Below, piece after piece: positions 53,859 to 63,710 of a stretch of DNA of 64,000 nt. A model generated the notes under the pieces. That model did no database searches. It was given only the letters and a program-made list of their open reading frames with translations, and was not told where the DNA came from. Positions within the stretch are counted from its first letter, which is position 1. The number at the start of each line of letters is the position of its first letter. Both the position numbers and the translations under genes were made by a program. The DNA is taken from assembly GCF_030503635.1 (NCBI RefSeq), contig NZ_CP129965.1, positions 1,426,001 to 1,490,000 on the forward strand, given 5' to 3'. Source of the DNA: Corynebacterium sp. P3-F1 (lineage in GTDB: Bacteria; Actinomycetota; Actinomycetes; Mycobacteriales; Mycobacteriaceae).

Positions 53859-54557
53859 ATGACAACGACCATCCTGATCGTCGAAGATGAGGAATCGCTG
53901 GCAGATCCGCTCGCTTATCTCCTGGAGAAGGAGGGTTTCAACGCCCTCGTCGCTGCAGATGGCCAAACTGCTCTCACCGACTTTGCCGCTAACAACGTGG
54001 ACCTAGTGCTGCTGGATCTCATGCTGCCGGGCATGTCAGGTACCGACGTGTGCAAGAAATTGCGTGCCACGTCCGACGTTCCGATCATCATGGTCACTGC
54101 CCGCGATTCCGAGATCGATAAGGTGGTCGGGCTTGAGCTGGGTGCGGACGATTACGTGACTAAGCCTTATTCGACCCGCGAGCTCATCGCCCGTATTCGG
54201 GCGGTGCTGCGCCGCCGCTCCGACGTGGCTGAGCCGGAAGCCGAGGCCCCGTCGGACAATGTGCTAGAGGGCGGGCGTGTCCGGCTTGATGTGGAGCGCC
54301 ACACTGTTTTTGTCGATGACACTCCGGTTCCGATGCCGCTCAAGGAGTTTGACCTGCTTGAGTACTTGATGCGTAACACCGGCCGCGTTCTTACCCGCGG
54401 CCAGCTCATAGACCGGATCTGGGGGTCCGACTACGTGGGCGACACTAAGACCCTCGATGTGCACGTCAAACGTCTGCGCACGAAAATTGAGAAAGAGCCG
54501 TCGCGCCCGGAGCAGCTCATCACTGTCCGAGGCTTGGGCTACAAATTCGAGGCCTAA
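53859..54557 (+). CDS. regX3: Response regulator RegX3
   Basis: OmpR-family transcription factor of 232 residues, partner of SenX3. The receiver has the acidic pair in IVEDEES, the phosphorylated Asp in [13 protein letters not shown], the Thr in MVTARDSE and Lys in VTKPYS. The C-terminal winged helix has [20 protein letters not shown] and [16 protein letters not shown]. In mycobacteria it controls phosphate-starvation genes. It converges on the next gene with a four-base overlap of stops. Confidence 0.95.
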   Translation: MTTTILIVEDEESLADPLAYLLEKEGFNALVAADGQTALTDFAANNVDLVLLDLMLPGMSGTDVCKKLRATSDVPIIMVTARDSEIDKVVGLELGADDYVTKPYSTRELIARIRAVLRRRSDVAEPEAEAPSDNVLEGGRVRLDVERHTVFVDDTPVPMPLKEFDLLEYLMRNTGRVLTRGQLIDRIWGSDYVGDTKTLDVHVKRLRTKIEKEPSRPEQLITVRGLGYKFEA

Positions 54558-55435
54558 GCGTCGTTTTTCGCCGCGGTCGCCGGGTGGACTGACTTCGCTC
54601 CCGCCGGCAGGCCCGCGCGCGCTCGGCAGTGCTTTTCGACGATCGCGTACGGCTTCTCGCCGATTAGCTGGACGAGCTCGTCCCGCATTGACTGCCACAC
54701 CGGCGTGGAATTACCGGAGTGGCAGACAGGGTCGTTGGTGCACCACCAGTCGAAGTCTTCGCCGCCGTCACCCCACTGCCGGCGGTCGTATTCGCCGATG
54801 GTGGTGCGGAGGATCTCCTGGCCGTCGCTACGCTCCTGCCACTCGTCTTCCCGGGAGAACGGAACCTGCCAGCACACCTCAGGTTTTGAGCCGATGATGT
54901 TGCGGCCCTCTGCCATGGCCCATTGGTGTAGGGCGCATCCGGGGCCGGTGGGGTGGCCGTGGCGGTTAGCGAAGATGCAGGCACCGTCCACGACGAGTGT
55001 TTTCAGTGAGGGCTCTTCTTCGTCATCGTCCCATTCAAGGTCCCATTCAAGCCATGGTTCGAGTTCCACCGGGTCGGCTGCGGCGATGTAGCTGTCCACG
55101 TCGTTGGGGCGCAACTGCCAGTACTTGGCGGGCATTTCGGCGACGGCGTTGTACAGGTCATCCCGATCGTGTTCGTCCGACAGGTATGCGCCATGAATGC
55201 AGCACCCGACAACCGGCAGCTCGCTGGAAATACCTCGGCATTCAGGTGTGCCGAAGCGGCATGACCAGGTGGATTCCAGCCACGTCAGGTCAATACTGAA
55301 ATAGTGGTGCGGGTCGTCGGGGTGGGTGAATTCGAGCCATTCACGGGGAAAATCCGGGGGCAGTTCGTGCCCGGCTCGGATCGATTTTCCCGCGGGAGAA
55401 TCCTTCGGAAAACCCAGAAATACAGGTTGGTTCAC
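54554..55435 (-). CDS. Rv0495c-like conserved protein
   Basis: Soluble protein of about 293 residues, starting with GTG 55435 ([10 protein letters not shown]). The frame is open further upstream but overlaps ppx. It is rich in Cys, His and Trp ([60 protein letters not shown]), a pattern compatible with metal binding. It lies between regX3 and ppx as Rv0495c does in mycobacteria; a redox-related role has been proposed there. The molecular function is unknown. Confidence 0.82.
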   Translation of the reverse strand: MNQPVFLGFPKDSPAGKSIRAGHELPPDFPREWLEFTHPDDPHHYFSIDLTWLESTWSCRFGTPECRGISSELPVVGCCIHGAYLSDEHDRDDLYNAVAEMPAKYWQLRPNDVDSYIAAADPVELEPWLEWDLEWDDDEEEPSLKTLVVDGACIFANRHGHPTGPGCALHQWAMAEGRNIIGSKPEVCWQVPFSREDEWQERSDGQEILRTTIGEYDRRQWGDGGEDFDWWCTNDPVCHSGNSTPVWQSMRDELVQLIGEKPYAIVEKHCRARAGLPAGAKSVHPATAAKNDA

Positions 55436-55469
55436 ACTGGACCACGGTAGACGGTCTAGTGTTGATTCT

Positions 55470-56399
55470 GTGCGACTAGGTGTATTGGACGTGGGCAGCA
55501 ACACTGTCCATCTCGTGGCGGTAGATGCCCACAGTGGCGGACGCCCGACCCCCATGAGCGACTGGAAGCAGCCTTTGCGGCTCGTGGAGATGCTGGACAA
55601 AAATGGTGCCATCGATGACAAGGGTGTCAAGAAGCTGACGGAGGCTGTGCAGGAAGCTGCCGATCTGGCAGGTAACCTGAAGTGCGAGGAATTCCTCGCT
55701 TTCGCGACATCGGCCGTGCGATCCGCAACGAACTCCGACGACGTGCTTGATCACGTGGAGAAGAAGACCGGTGTTCGACTGCGCGTGCTCTCGGGTGAGG
55801 ACGAAGCTCGCCTGACCTTCTTAGCCGCGCGCCGCTGGTACGGCTGGTCAGCTGGCCGCATCACCAACCTGGATATCGGCGGCGGCTCACTGGAAATGTC
55901 CACCGGCACCGACGAGGTGCCCGATGTGGCGGTCTCTCTGGATCTGGGGGCCGGGCGTTTGACCCACGAATGGTTCGAGACCGACCCGCCGGAAAAGAAG
56001 ATGGTCAACACTCTGCGGGATTACATTGATGCTGAGCTGTCCTCCGTGGCGGACGACTTCCTCGACCAGGGTGAAGCCGGGCTCGCGGTGGGCACCTCCA
56101 AGACTTTCCGGACACTTGCGCGTTTGACGGGTTCCGCCCCTTCTTCGGCTGGGCCATACGTCAAGCGCACGCTCACCGCACCTGGCTTGCGCCAACTGAT
56201 CGCTTTCATCACCCGCATGACGGCATCCGACCGTGCGGAACTGGAAGGGGTCAGCTCCGACCGCTCCCACCAGATCGTTGCGGGGGCCCTCGTGGCGGAA
56301 GCGACGATGCGTGCCCTTAATCTTGATAAGTTAGAGATCTGTCCGTGGGCGTTGCGCGAGGGCGTGATTCTCCGGCAGATTGATAAAGGTCAGAACTAA
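55470..56399 (+). CDS. ppx: Exopolyphosphatase / pppGpp phosphohydrolase family protein
   Basis: Ppx/GppA-family enzyme of 309 residues, starting with GTG 55470. ATP-grasp-like sugar-kinase fold motifs are [41 protein letters not shown] and [11 protein letters not shown]. It is the short form without the C-terminal HD-like domain, as in mycobacterial Ppx1. Its position near senX3-regX3 fits polyphosphate metabolism under phosphate control. The divergent neighbour starts 35 bases away. Confidence 0.92.
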   Translation: MRLGVLDVGSNTVHLVAVDAHSGGRPTPMSDWKQPLRLVEMLDKNGAIDDKGVKKLTEAVQEAADLAGNLKCEEFLAFATSAVRSATNSDDVLDHVEKKTGVRLRVLSGEDEARLTFLAARRWYGWSAGRITNLDIGGGSLEMSTGTDEVPDVAVSLDLGAGRLTHEWFETDPPEKKMVNTLRDYIDAELSSVADDFLDQGEAGLAVGTSKTFRTLARLTGSAPSSAGPYVKRTLTAPGLRQLIAFITRMTASDRAELEGVSSDRSHQIVAGALVAEATMRALNLDKLEICPWALREGVILRQIDKGQN

Positions 56400-56411
56400 G
56401 GAGACGACGAG

Positions 56412-57416
56412 ATGGCTGATAAGCAACTGACCGTTGCGGAGTTGATGGCCCGGGCACAGCAGGATAACCCGGATGCCCAGCCGCGCCGCCGTCGTCGGCG
56501 CAGCCTCGACGAGGGCGGCGTGTCCGTCGCCGAGTTGACGGGATCCCTCAAAGCTGTCGATGCCCGCCCCGCTGAGGTCAAGCACTCTTCTGTCCCGATC
56601 GACTCGGATGCCAAGCCAGCTGATCCCGCTCAGCCTGCACAGCCCCCACAGCCGTCGCAATCCGCTCCGTCCACGCAATCCGCTCCGAAACCAGCCGCGT
56701 CCAAGAAGATCGACGTGAAGCCGGAAAAGGCCGCACCGGAGAACAAGACGACCACGACCACGCAGGCTGAGAAGGCCGCACCGGCCCAGCCGAAACCGGT
56801 CGAGAAGCCTGCAAAGCCGGCGGTGAAGTCACCGGTCCCGGAAAGACCCGCCCAGCCCATGACACAACCGAAGGCGGAGGCGGCATCCCGTGACAGCTTC
56901 AAGGCAGTTGCGCCTCAGCCGTCGAAGACGGAACAGACCGGCCAGATCAGTCGGGTGGTTTCTCTCGGTGACCGTCCGGCAGCGGATCAGTCACAGCAGG
57001 GCGGGACGTTGACCAAGGAGAGGGGCGACGTCGCTAAGCCTGCCTTCCGTGAGCCTGAAGCTGACTCGGAAGTCACGCAGGAAAGCCCGGTGGTGCGCGA
57101 CGAGCACTTGCCAGAAGAGCCGGTGTACCGCAACGATGCACCGGCCGAGGTCGAGGACAACAGCGTCAACCCGATCATGCTGGTCTTGCTCGTGTTCGCC
57201 GGCCTCGTCGTCGGTGTGCTGATGTTCCTCGGCTTCCAGTACCTGTGGTCCTCGCTGAACCCGTTCCTCGCCGGAGTTCTCGCGCTTGCTGTGACAGGCG
57301 GTGTTGTGATGCTTGTCCGCGCAATGAAGACGGGGCGGGATGCGCTGACGATGACTCTCGCCGCGCTCGCCGGCGCCGCGATGACGTTCGGCCCCGCCCT
57401 CGTCACCGCTGTTTAA
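56412..57416 (+). CDS. Rv0497-like membrane protein with long disordered N-terminus
   Basis: Protein of 334 residues. The N-terminus has a conserved block (LTVAELMARAQ, PRRRRRRSLDEGGVSVAEL) followed by about 190 residues of Pro/Ala/Lys/Gln-rich linker (QPAQPPQPSQSAPSTQS). The C-terminus has two to three membrane segments (IMLVLLVFAGLVVGVLMFLG, NPFLAGVLALAVTGGVVML). The function is unknown. It follows ppx after 12 bases, as in mycobacteria, and precedes proC. Confidence 0.82.
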   Translation: MADKQLTVAELMARAQQDNPDAQPRRRRRRSLDEGGVSVAELTGSLKAVDARPAEVKHSSVPIDSDAKPADPAQPAQPPQPSQSAPSTQSAPKPAASKKIDVKPEKAAPENKTTTTTQAEKAAPAQPKPVEKPAKPAVKSPVPERPAQPMTQPKAEAASRDSFKAVAPQPSKTEQTGQISRVVSLGDRPAADQSQQGGTLTKERGDVAKPAFREPEADSEVTQESPVVRDEHLPEEPVYRNDAPAEVEDNSVNPIMLVLLVFAGLVVGVLMFLGFQYLWSSLNPFLAGVLALAVTGGVVMLVRAMKTGRDALTMTLAALAGAAMTFGPALVTAV

Positions 57417-57467
57417 CGGCGTTGCCGCGGTAGCCTCCTGCGGGGCTGCTGTGGCACTCTTGGGTGC

Positions 57468-58289
57468 ATGAGCACCTCCATCGCAGTCATTGGTGCCGGA
57501 AATATCGGGGAAGCCCTGATTTCCGGCCTTGTTTCTTCCGGCGTCAACCCGGAGACCATCACGGCGACGAACCGCACGGAATCGCGCCGGGAAGAACTAG
57601 CGCAGCGCTACGGCGTTATCACCACAGACGACAATATTGAGGCGGTGACGGATGCGGAGGTCTGTTTTCTCTGTGTGAAGCCGTACGCCGTGGCCGAGAT
57701 GATCGAGGAATTGTCCGAGGCAATCGCGGCTAATGACACGTCGACGGTTCTTGTGTCGATGGCGGCGGGTGTGACGCTTGAAGCGATGTCGGACGCGGTG
57801 CACAGTGCGGGAACTCCGCTCGCGCGCGTCATGCCGAATACCCCGATGCAGGTGGGCAAAGGTGTGTGCGTCGTCTCCTTCGGCCGGTTCGTGGAAGACG
57901 ATCAACGGGAGTTGGTCACGGACCTGCTGGGAGCGACAGGCGAAGTTGTCGTCGTGCCCGAGAAGCTTATCGACGCAGCCTCGGCCATCTCTGGCTCCGG
58001 CCCCGCCTACTTCTTCCTTGTGGCAGAGGCTCTCGTCGATGCGGCTGTCGGCCTCGGCGTGCCCCGCGACACCGCCGCAGTTCTGGCATCCGCTACTGCG
58101 GAGGGGGCGGGGGCGATGCTCGCACACTCCGGCAAGACCCCGGTGGAGCTCCGTGTTGGGGTGAGCTCCCCGGCCGGTACAACGGTGAAGGCAATCCGGG
58201 AACTGGAGGAATCCGGTGTCCGCGGCGCGTTCTACCGTGCGACGGAAGCCGCGGCTGCACGCGCGGCTGAGATGGGCAAACAACGCTAG
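57468..58289 (+). CDS. proC: Pyrroline-5-carboxylate reductase
   Basis: Last step of proline synthesis, NADPH-dependent, 273 residues. The nucleotide fold is IAVIGAGNIGEALISGL; family signatures are RVMPNTPMQVGKGV, SGSGPAYFFLVAEALVDAAV and the C-terminal SPAGTTVKAIRELEESGVRG. One 11-mer copy encodes LID in EKLIDAAS. Confidence 0.96.
   Translation: MSTSIAVIGAGNIGEALISGLVSSGVNPETITATNRTESRREELAQRYGVITTDDNIEAVTDAEVCFLCVKPYAVAEMIEELSEAIAANDTSTVLVSMAAGVTLEAMSDAVHSAGTPLARVMPNTPMQVGKGVCVVSFGRFVEDDQRELVTDLLGATGEVVVVPEKLIDAASAISGSGPAYFFLVAEALVDAAVGLGVPRDTAAVLASATAEGAGAMLAHSGKTPVELRVGVSSPAGTTVKAIRELEESGVRGAFYRATEAAAARAAEMGKQR
57965..57975 (+). repeat. Copy 14 of the 11-mer GCTTATCGACG
   Basis: Exact copy in proC, in frame as Leu-Ile-Asp. 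Confidence 0.9.
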
Positions 58290-58514
58290 AAATTCTTTCC
58301 CCGGTTCGCCGGCTCATCGGCTCGCTGTTTGAGCTGGCAGTGGAGTCAGCGATTCCAGAGAGCCGAGAGGGAACTGTGAACAAAGTTAAGGTTTTCCGGC
58401 TATTGAGTCGCATGTGACACGGGTTTCACGCTAGGCTGTTCTAGGCACGTGCGTGTACGTCCTGTGGGAGGGGAAGCCTACAGCGCGCCACAGTGCTGGA
58501 GGATGATTGAACAC

Positions 58515-58706
58515 ATGGCAAATGAAGATAAAGGCAAGTTTCTGACGGTGGCCGAAGTGGCGGAAATCATGCGTGTTTCCAAGATGACGGTGTACCGCCT
58601 CGTCCACTCCGGTGAGTTGCCGGCAGTGCGCGTTGGCCGCTCGTTCCGCGTGAACGAGACCGCTGTCAGCGAGTACCTGGAATCCTCCGTCTACGACGTG
58701 GGATAA
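58515..58706 (+). CDS. Excisionase/MerR-type helix-turn-helix protein (Rv0500A-like)
   Basis: Small DNA-binding protein of 63 residues. LTVAEVAEIMRVSKMTVYRL is a winged helix-turn-helix start, followed by LVHSGELPAVRVGRSFRV, as in excisionase-like and BldC-type regulators. ATG 58515 has GGAGG 12 bases upstream; ATG 58503 would leave no space for it. The protein is chromosomal and conserved in actinobacteria after proC, so it is a regulator rather than a phage remnant. Confidence 0.86.
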   Translation: MANEDKGKFLTVAEVAEIMRVSKMTVYRLVHSGELPAVRVGRSFRVNETAVSEYLESSVYDVG

Positions 58707-59127
58707 GCCGGCTGCCCGGCCTTTTACAGTGGCGGTCCGCGCCGACAACCTGAAAAAATCGACATACCCCCGCGACCGGTTCTTCTGCAACAGTAGGTCG
58801 CAGCTGTTTCCGGGTTCATGCTCGGGAAAACGGTGTTGATTTTCTCAAGGCATCTGGCGCGGGCCGCCGCTGTTGTGTGCACGTGTGTCTCAAGGCGTGT
58901 TTTCGGGCGCGGTCGTGTCGAGGACCAGCCGCGGCGGGCGTGGATCCGCCGGGGTTGTTTTTGGTTTTGCCCAGCCAGGACGGTAGAATTTGCGCAGTAT
59001 TCGTGCCGTGCACGCTGGGCTGCCCGCCTAGCCTCGTTCCGGGAGTGCACCCCGGACGCGCCGCCGGTCCAGGTGGCGGATGCGGTAGGGAACTGTACGT
59101 ACGACAGAGGAAAAGTGAGGAAACCTG
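58707..59127. other. Gene-free leader region of about 420 bases
   Basis: No credible gene on either strand. It contains the likely bS22 promoter at 58961-58989 and thus an untranslated leader of about 130 bases before the 33-codon gene. The first 250 bases hold nothing recognised. Confidence 0.5.
58961..58989 (+). promoter_or_regulatory. Candidate promoter of the bS22 gene
   Basis: TTGGTT (58961-58966) and TAGAAT (58984-58989), spacer 17 bases. It precedes the ribosomal protein gene by about 140 bases. Confidence 0.5.
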
Positions 59128-59229
59128 ATGGGTTCTGTGATCAAGAAGCGCCGCAAGCGCATGTCCAAGAAGAAGCACCGCAAGATGCTGCGCCGTACGC
59201 GCGTTCAGCGTCGTAAGCTCGGCAAGTAG
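59128..59229 (+). CDS. Small basic ribosomal protein bS22 (AURKAIP1/COX24 domain)
   Basis: A 33-residue, very basic peptide: [19 protein letters not shown], then [14 protein letters not shown]. Proteins of this type (Rv0500B in mycobacteria) were found as an extra protein of the small ribosomal subunit, named bS22. The ribosome site is AGTGAGG, about eight bases before the ATG. It sits directly after the excisionase-like gene as in mycobacteria and ends at a strong hairpin. Confidence 0.92.
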   Translation: MGSVIKKRRKRMSKKKHRKMLRRTRVQRRKLGK

Positions 59230-59268
59230 AGCTTCGCCGCAGGCCGCGCATTGACGGCCTTCATAGAC

Positions 59269-59324
59269 GCACCCTTTCGCCGTGTTCGCCCCACTCGGGG
59301 CGCGCGAGGCGGGAGGGTGCTTTG
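59269..59324 (+). terminator. Terminator after the bS22 gene
   Basis: GCACCCTTTCGCC (59269-59281) pairs with GGCGGGAGGGTGC (59308-59320) with two mismatches, a GCCCC/GGGGC hairpin stacks inside, and TTTG follows. Confidence 0.8.
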
Positions 59325-59657
59325 CATGAGGATGCGCGCCAGTTCCTGGACAAGGTCCACAACTCCAAGCTCATTCTGCTTGGCGGCCTGACCCAGCGCG
59401 AGCACTTTGAGAAGGGCTACAACGAGGGCTTCGAGTTCTTCGAAATCGGCCGCGCACTGCTGCGCGAGCCGGACATGATCCAGAAGATCCAGGAGAAGCC
59501 GCAGTACCGCACGCTGTGCGACCACAATAACTACTGCATGCCGTCCGTCTTTGGTAAGACGCACTGCATTTACTCCCCGGACTACGCCATGAAGGCCGAG
59601 GACCGCGAGATTCGCCCGGCTGAGACCGCGGGCGCCTCCGAGCGGATCGAGGACTAA
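59322..59657 (+). pseudogene. C-terminal remnant of an NADH:flavin oxidoreductase (old yellow enzyme)
   Basis: About 111 codons that match only the C-terminal third of the OYE family: LILLGGLTQREHFEKGYNEG, FEFFEIGRALLREPDM (phosphate-binding part of the TIM barrel), and the Cys segment CDHNNYCMPS. Family members have about 360 or more residues. The open frame begins directly at the end of the bS22 terminator, with no ATG or ribosome site, so the gene has been truncated by a deletion that joined it to the terminator. Expression is unlikely. Confidence 0.78.
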
Positions 59658-59673
59658 GACAGGGCTGCTTAAT

Positions 59674-60714
59674 CTAACCCCGCTTGCGCCGCCGGAGGGC
59701 CACGAATGCCCCGGCGGCGACTGCGGCGAGGCCTGCGGGGAGCAGCCAGCTCAGGACGAAACGGCGCACAGGACGGTAGTCGCGGATGAGCCAGCCATGC
59801 TCCTCTGCATGCTTACGGAGTGTTTTGTCCGGGTTGATCGCCACGGGGGTGCCCACCATTGACAGCATCGGAATATCGTTGGCGGAATCCGAGTAGGCGG
59901 TGCATTCGGCGAGCTCAAGGCCTTGGATCGCAGCGAGTGCAGCGACAGCGTGAGCTTTACCCGGGCCATGAAGGATGTCGCCGACCAAGCGTCCCGTGAA
60001 TTTCCCGTCCTTCTCTTCGGCGACGGTGCCGAGGGCACCCGTGAACCCCAGGCGCGTGGCCAGGAATTGTCCCACTTGCACCGGGGTGGCTGACACCAAC
60101 CAGACTTGCTCGCCGGCGGCCAGGTGCATGGCTGCGAGCTCCCGGGTTCCCGCGTAGGTGCGGTCGATCAAGCTGCCGTCGACAATGTCGCTGCAGATCT
60201 CTTTAAGCGACTCGACTTCTCGGCCCTTCACAAAATTGAGGGCCATTTCGCGTCCAGATCCGATGGCATCGGGCAGCTCCGAGCCGAACACGCGGTATTG
60301 GATCTGCGCCACAAAGTACGGGAAGATTTCCCTCAGAGTGAGGAATTTGCGTCGGAATAGCTCAATCCCGAGCAGGATGAGCGAGGAACCTTGAATCAGC
60401 GTGTTGTCCACGTCGAAGAAAGCGGCAGCGCTCGCGTTCTGGGGGATGTCAGGATCCGGCTGGGTCAGGCGCATGCCGCCAGCGGTCGCCGCAGCACCGG
60501 AGACAGAATCGACACCAGTGGCGAACTGCTCGATCCCGATGCCGAAGGTCTCCTCGATCGCTGCTTCGGCGGCGGCTTCGCCGGCGGCGCGCTGATGGTC
60601 GTCGTCGATAGGCGGAAGCGCAGTCTCTTCGATGAAGCGGCGCAGGTTTCCTCTGGAGATGGACCACTGGGCGAGATATTCGCGGCCGGGGAGGGAACCG
60701 TTTTCGGGGCTCAC
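59674..60714 (-). CDS. HAD-IB family phosphatase with membrane tail (SerB-like)
   Basis: HAD-superfamily phosphatase of 346 residues, starting with GTG 60714 after AAAGGAG. The N-terminal 115 residues are of unknown fold. HAD motif I is FFDVDNTLIQGSS, motif II is in WLVSATPVQV and motif III/IV is YSDSANDIPML. A C-terminal hydrophobic helix (FVLSWLLPAGLAAVAAGAFVAL) with a basic end anchors it. It matches the place of Rv0505c (serB1) in mycobacteria; the natural substrate is not proven. Confidence 0.86.
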   Translation of the reverse strand: MSPENGSLPGREYLAQWSISRGNLRRFIEETALPPIDDDHQRAAGEAAAEAAIEETFGIGIEQFATGVDSVSGAAATAGGMRLTQPDPDIPQNASAAAFFDVDNTLIQGSSLILLGIELFRRKFLTLREIFPYFVAQIQYRVFGSELPDAIGSGREMALNFVKGREVESLKEICSDIVDGSLIDRTYAGTRELAAMHLAAGEQVWLVSATPVQVGQFLATRLGFTGALGTVAEEKDGKFTGRLVGDILHGPGKAHAVAALAAIQGLELAECTAYSDSANDIPMLSMVGTPVAINPDKTLRKHAEEHGWLIRDYRPVRRFVLSWLLPAGLAAVAAGAFVALRRRKRG

Positions 60715-60830
60715 GGCTGTGTGGTCTCCTTTCCGCGTGTGCTCTAGATGGTCGGCGGGTAGCCTGAATAAACCTAAGTAACCATCGTATGCCTTTGCAG
60801 GCGCGTATCGACGAGAAGGAGCCCCTTTAG

Positions 60831-61079
60831 ATGGCACATACCGTGCACGTGATGGTCCGGCAAACTTGCGGATCCTGCTCGCGGGTGGTCGAGCAAATCA
60901 CCCCCGTCGTGGCTGCGGCTGGGGCGCGGTTGGAAACGGTGGATGTGGACTCGTGTGAAGAGCTCGCTCACGAGTTCGGCGACCGGGTTCCGGTGATCCT
61001 TGTTGACGACGAGGAATTTGCCTGCTGGGAAGTGGACAATGAGGAACTCGCCGCAGAGCTAGGGGTCTCTCGCGGGTGA
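60831..61079 (+). CDS. Glutaredoxin-like protein
   Basis: Thioredoxin-fold protein of 82 residues. The redox site is TCGSCSRV, the cis-Pro segment is DRVPVILVDDEEF. AAGGAG lies nine bases before the ATG. It is the Rv0508-type protein placed directly upstream of hemA. In an organism with mycothiol it probably works with that thiol or with mycoredoxin partners; this is inference. Confidence 0.88.
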   Translation: MAHTVHVMVRQTCGSCSRVVEQITPVVAAAGARLETVDVDSCEELAHEFGDRVPVILVDDEEFACWEVDNEELAAELGVSRG

Positions 61080-61134
61080 CCCCGGCTCGGGCAGGTGTTT
61101 TCAGCAACACTGTCAGGCGGGGGTAGTCTTTGGG

Positions 61135-61165
61135 TTGACTTGGGGTGCAACTAATGTGCTGTAAG
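61135..61165 (+). promoter_or_regulatory. Possible promoter of hemA
   Basis: TTGACT (61135-61140) and TGTAAG (61160-61165), with a 19-base spacer, about 30 bases before the hemA start. The spacing is long, so only a weak call. Confidence 0.3.
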
Positions 61166-61194
61166 TCGAGTGAGTTGGTCTGGAGGAAGATTTC

Positions 61195-62607
61195 GTGAGC
61201 GTTCTCGTGGTGGGCATGTCCCACCGGTCGGCGCCTGTGGCGCTGCTGGAGCGGTTGAGCATGGACGAATCCGTGCAGACCAAGTCCGCGTCCGCGCTCA
61301 TCCAGCAACCGAGCCTGTCTGAGGCGATGATCATCTCCACTTGCAACCGGCTCGAAGTCTACGCAGTCACGAATGCATTCCACACTGGTGTCAACGATGT
61401 GCTGCGGGTCCTAGAGAAATTCTCTGGGGTGGAGGCCGCCGAGCTGCGCGGGTATCTGTACGTCCGCTACGCCGACGCCGCTGTCGAGCATCTGATGCGC
61501 GTCGCTTCCGGCTTGGACTCCATGGTGGTGGGGGAGCAGCAGATCATCGGCCAGGTTCGCGCCGCCTACCAGGACGCCTCGGACCGTGGCACCGTAGGTC
61601 CGGCACTCCACGCGCTGGCCCAGTCCGCGCTTCGCACCGGAAAGCGCGTTCATTCGGAGACAGCGATCGACGAAGAGGGAGCCTCCATGGTCACCTTCGC
61701 TCTCGATGAGGCGATGAAGAACATGGGCATGGATCCGTCCGACTCGCTGTCGGGGCGGACCGCCCTCGTCCTCGGTGCCGGGGCGATGTCGTCGCTGGCG
61801 GCGACCAATCTGGGCAAGCGCGGCGTGGATCGGCTCATCATTGCCAACCGCACCCGTTCGCGTGCGGAGCGGCTCGCCGAGCACGCCCGCGAAGCCGGGG
61901 TCGCGGCCGAAGTGGTCGACTTCTCAGCCCGCGCCGGGGCCTTGTCGCGCGCCGACATTGCCGTGTCTGCCACCGCCAGTGACGGCTTCACCCTGACGGC
62001 CGAGGACATCTCGGGTCCGACAACGCTGGTGGATCTTTCGCTGCCGCGCGACATCGACGACGCTGTGAGCGAACTCGACGGGGTCTCATTGATCAATATC
62101 GAGGCCTTGCACGCGAAGCTCGGGGAAGACGACGTCAACCCCGGTTCGACAGAAGAGGGCAGTTCAGCCCGTCGCCGTGCCGAGGAGATTGTCACCCAGG
62201 AGACGGTGGAATTCACCAGCGAGCAGCGCGTCCGTGATGTCGCACCGATTGTGACCCAGCTGCGTGTCAACGCAGCCGAGACCGCTAACTTCGAGCTGGA
62301 GAAGCTGCGCGCGCGTATGCCGGAGCTTGACGAAGCTTCCTTCAACGAGGTCTCCAAGACTGTGAAACGGGTGGTAGATAAGCTCCTCCACCAGCCGACG
62401 GTGAAGATCAAGGAATTGGCGGCCTCGCCTTCCGAAGTCAGCTACGAAATCGCCATCGAGGAGTTGTTCGGCCTGACCGGAGGCAAAGACACGACCACGG
62501 GTTTGGCTGGCGGAGGCACGAGCCCCGGCCCCGGTATCGCACCCGCCGGTGGTTACGAGAAGAATTCCTTGTCCGGGTTCTGCGAGAAAGGAAACGATAG
62601 TGACTGA
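61195..62607 (+). CDS. hemA: Glutamyl-tRNA reductase
   Basis: First committed step of C5-pathway haem synthesis, 470 residues, GTG start with GGAGGAAG upstream. The catalytic Cys50 is in [11 protein letters not shown], the tRNA/substrate site in [17 protein letters not shown], the NADPH fold in [17 protein letters not shown], and [13 protein letters not shown] follows. The C-terminal dimer helix is complete. It overlaps hemC by eight bases. Confidence 0.96.
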   Translation: MSVLVVGMSHRSAPVALLERLSMDESVQTKSASALIQQPSLSEAMIISTCNRLEVYAVTNAFHTGVNDVLRVLEKFSGVEAAELRGYLYVRYADAAVEHLMRVASGLDSMVVGEQQIIGQVRAAYQDASDRGTVGPALHALAQSALRTGKRVHSETAIDEEGASMVTFALDEAMKNMGMDPSDSLSGRTALVLGAGAMSSLAATNLGKRGVDRLIIANRTRSRAERLAEHAREAGVAAEVVDFSARAGALSRADIAVSATASDGFTLTAEDISGPTTLVDLSLPRDIDDAVSELDGVSLINIEALHAKLGEDDVNPGSTEEGSSARRRAEEIVTQETVEFTSEQRVRDVAPIVTQLRVNAAETANFELEKLRARMPELDEASFNEVSKTVKRVVDKLLHQPTVKIKELAASPSEVSYEIAIEELFGLTGGKDTTTGLAGGGTSPGPGIAPAGGYEKNSLSGFCEKGNDSD

Positions 62608-63529
62608 CACGCCCACCGCTCCAACCGGCGGGACGGAGACCACATTGCGCTCGTTGCGCGTGGCCACACGGGGGTCGCAGCTCGCCCGCACCCAGGCCGG
62701 GCATATGCGCGACGCGCTAATCAGTGCCGGCTACGCCTCCGAGCTCACGATTGTCACGACCGCGGGCGATCTGAGCCAGGCACCCGTGGAGCGCATCGGC
62801 GTGGGCGTGTTCACCACAGCGATCCGCCAGGCCATCTTCGATGGGGAAGCGGATGTGGCTGTCCACTCCCTCAAGGACCTGCCCACAGCGCATGAGCCGC
62901 GCACGCACCTGGTCATTCCGGTGCGTGAGGATCGCCGGGAGGCGCTTATCGCCCGCGACGGTATGACGCTGGCGGAGCTGCCCGAGGGTGCGCGGGTGGG
63001 CACATCAGCGCCGCGGCGGATTTCCCAGCTCAAAGCGATCCGGCCGGATCTGGATATCCAGCCGTTGCGCGGCAATATCGACTCACGCATGGGCCGGGTC
63101 ACCAGCGGCGAGCTGGACGCAGTCGTCCTGGCCTACGCCGGTTTGAGCCGCGTGGGTTTGGGCGACCGCGCCACGCAGGTCTTCGACCCGAACGAGGTCA
63201 TGCCGGCTCCTGCACAAGGGGCCTTAGCGGTGGAGTGCAGGGTGGACGACGAGTACGCACGCGGTGCCGTCGATAAGCTGGCTAGCCCCGACGACACGCT
63301 GTGCGCAACCGCCGAGCGCACGGTGCTCGCTGAACTCGAGGCGGGCTGCACGGCACCGGTGGCGTCGACCGCGACGATCGACGGCGGGCAGATTACCTTG
63401 CGGGGCGGCGTGTTCGCGCTCGACGGGTCCGCCCAGCTCATCGAGGAGGCCACGGGTGCAGACCCGGTGGAGCTTGGACGCGAGGTCGCGAAAGCGCTTT
63501 TCAGCGGTGGCGCTGCCCGCTTCCTCTAA
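62600..63529 (+). CDS. hemC: Porphobilinogen deaminase (hydroxymethylbilane synthase)
   Basis: Joins four porphobilinogens, 309 residues from GTG 62600, with AAAGGAAA upstream inside hemA. Signatures are [36 protein letters not shown] and the dipyrromethane cofactor Cys in [10 protein letters not shown]. One 11-mer copy lies antisense in the gene. Confidence 0.96.
   Translation: MTDTPTAPTGGTETTLRSLRVATRGSQLARTQAGHMRDALISAGYASELTIVTTAGDLSQAPVERIGVGVFTTAIRQAIFDGEADVAVHSLKDLPTAHEPRTHLVIPVREDRREALIARDGMTLAELPEGARVGTSAPRRISQLKAIRPDLDIQPLRGNIDSRMGRVTSGELDAVVLAYAGLSRVGLGDRATQVFDPNEVMPAPAQGALAVECRVDDEYARGAVDKLASPDDTLCATAERTVLAELEAGCTAPVASTATIDGGQITLRGGVFALDGSAQLIEEATGADPVELGREVAKALFSGGAARFL
63268..63278 (-). 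repeat. Copy 15 of the 11-mer GCTTATCGACG
   Basis: Exact copy on the minus strand, antisense in hemC; the coding strand reads Val-Asp-Lys. Confidence 0.9.
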
Positions 63530-63710
63530 GCCCCAGTTCCCGCGGGAATTTCTGGAATTCGGCGCACTAAATTAAGGTGTAGTTACCATACGCCGTCAGC
63601 GCCGCTTCCCATGTGGTCCCCCTTGCGTGTTTCCGGGGGTCGTCAGCAGGCGCGATGTGCAGCTTTGTAAGTAATTTTTGTCGCGATCTGGCTAGAAAAG
63701 ATTTGAGTCA

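Noticed and set aside
53859..54557. Mycobacterial MIRU element at senX3-regX3
   Set aside because: The repeat units are 10 bp and unrelated in sequence to MIRUs; only the position is similar.
58503..58706. Excisionase-like gene as evidence for a prophage or integrative element
   Set aside because: No integrase, attachment repeats or phage genes; the gene keeps the same neighbours as its mycobacterial counterpart.
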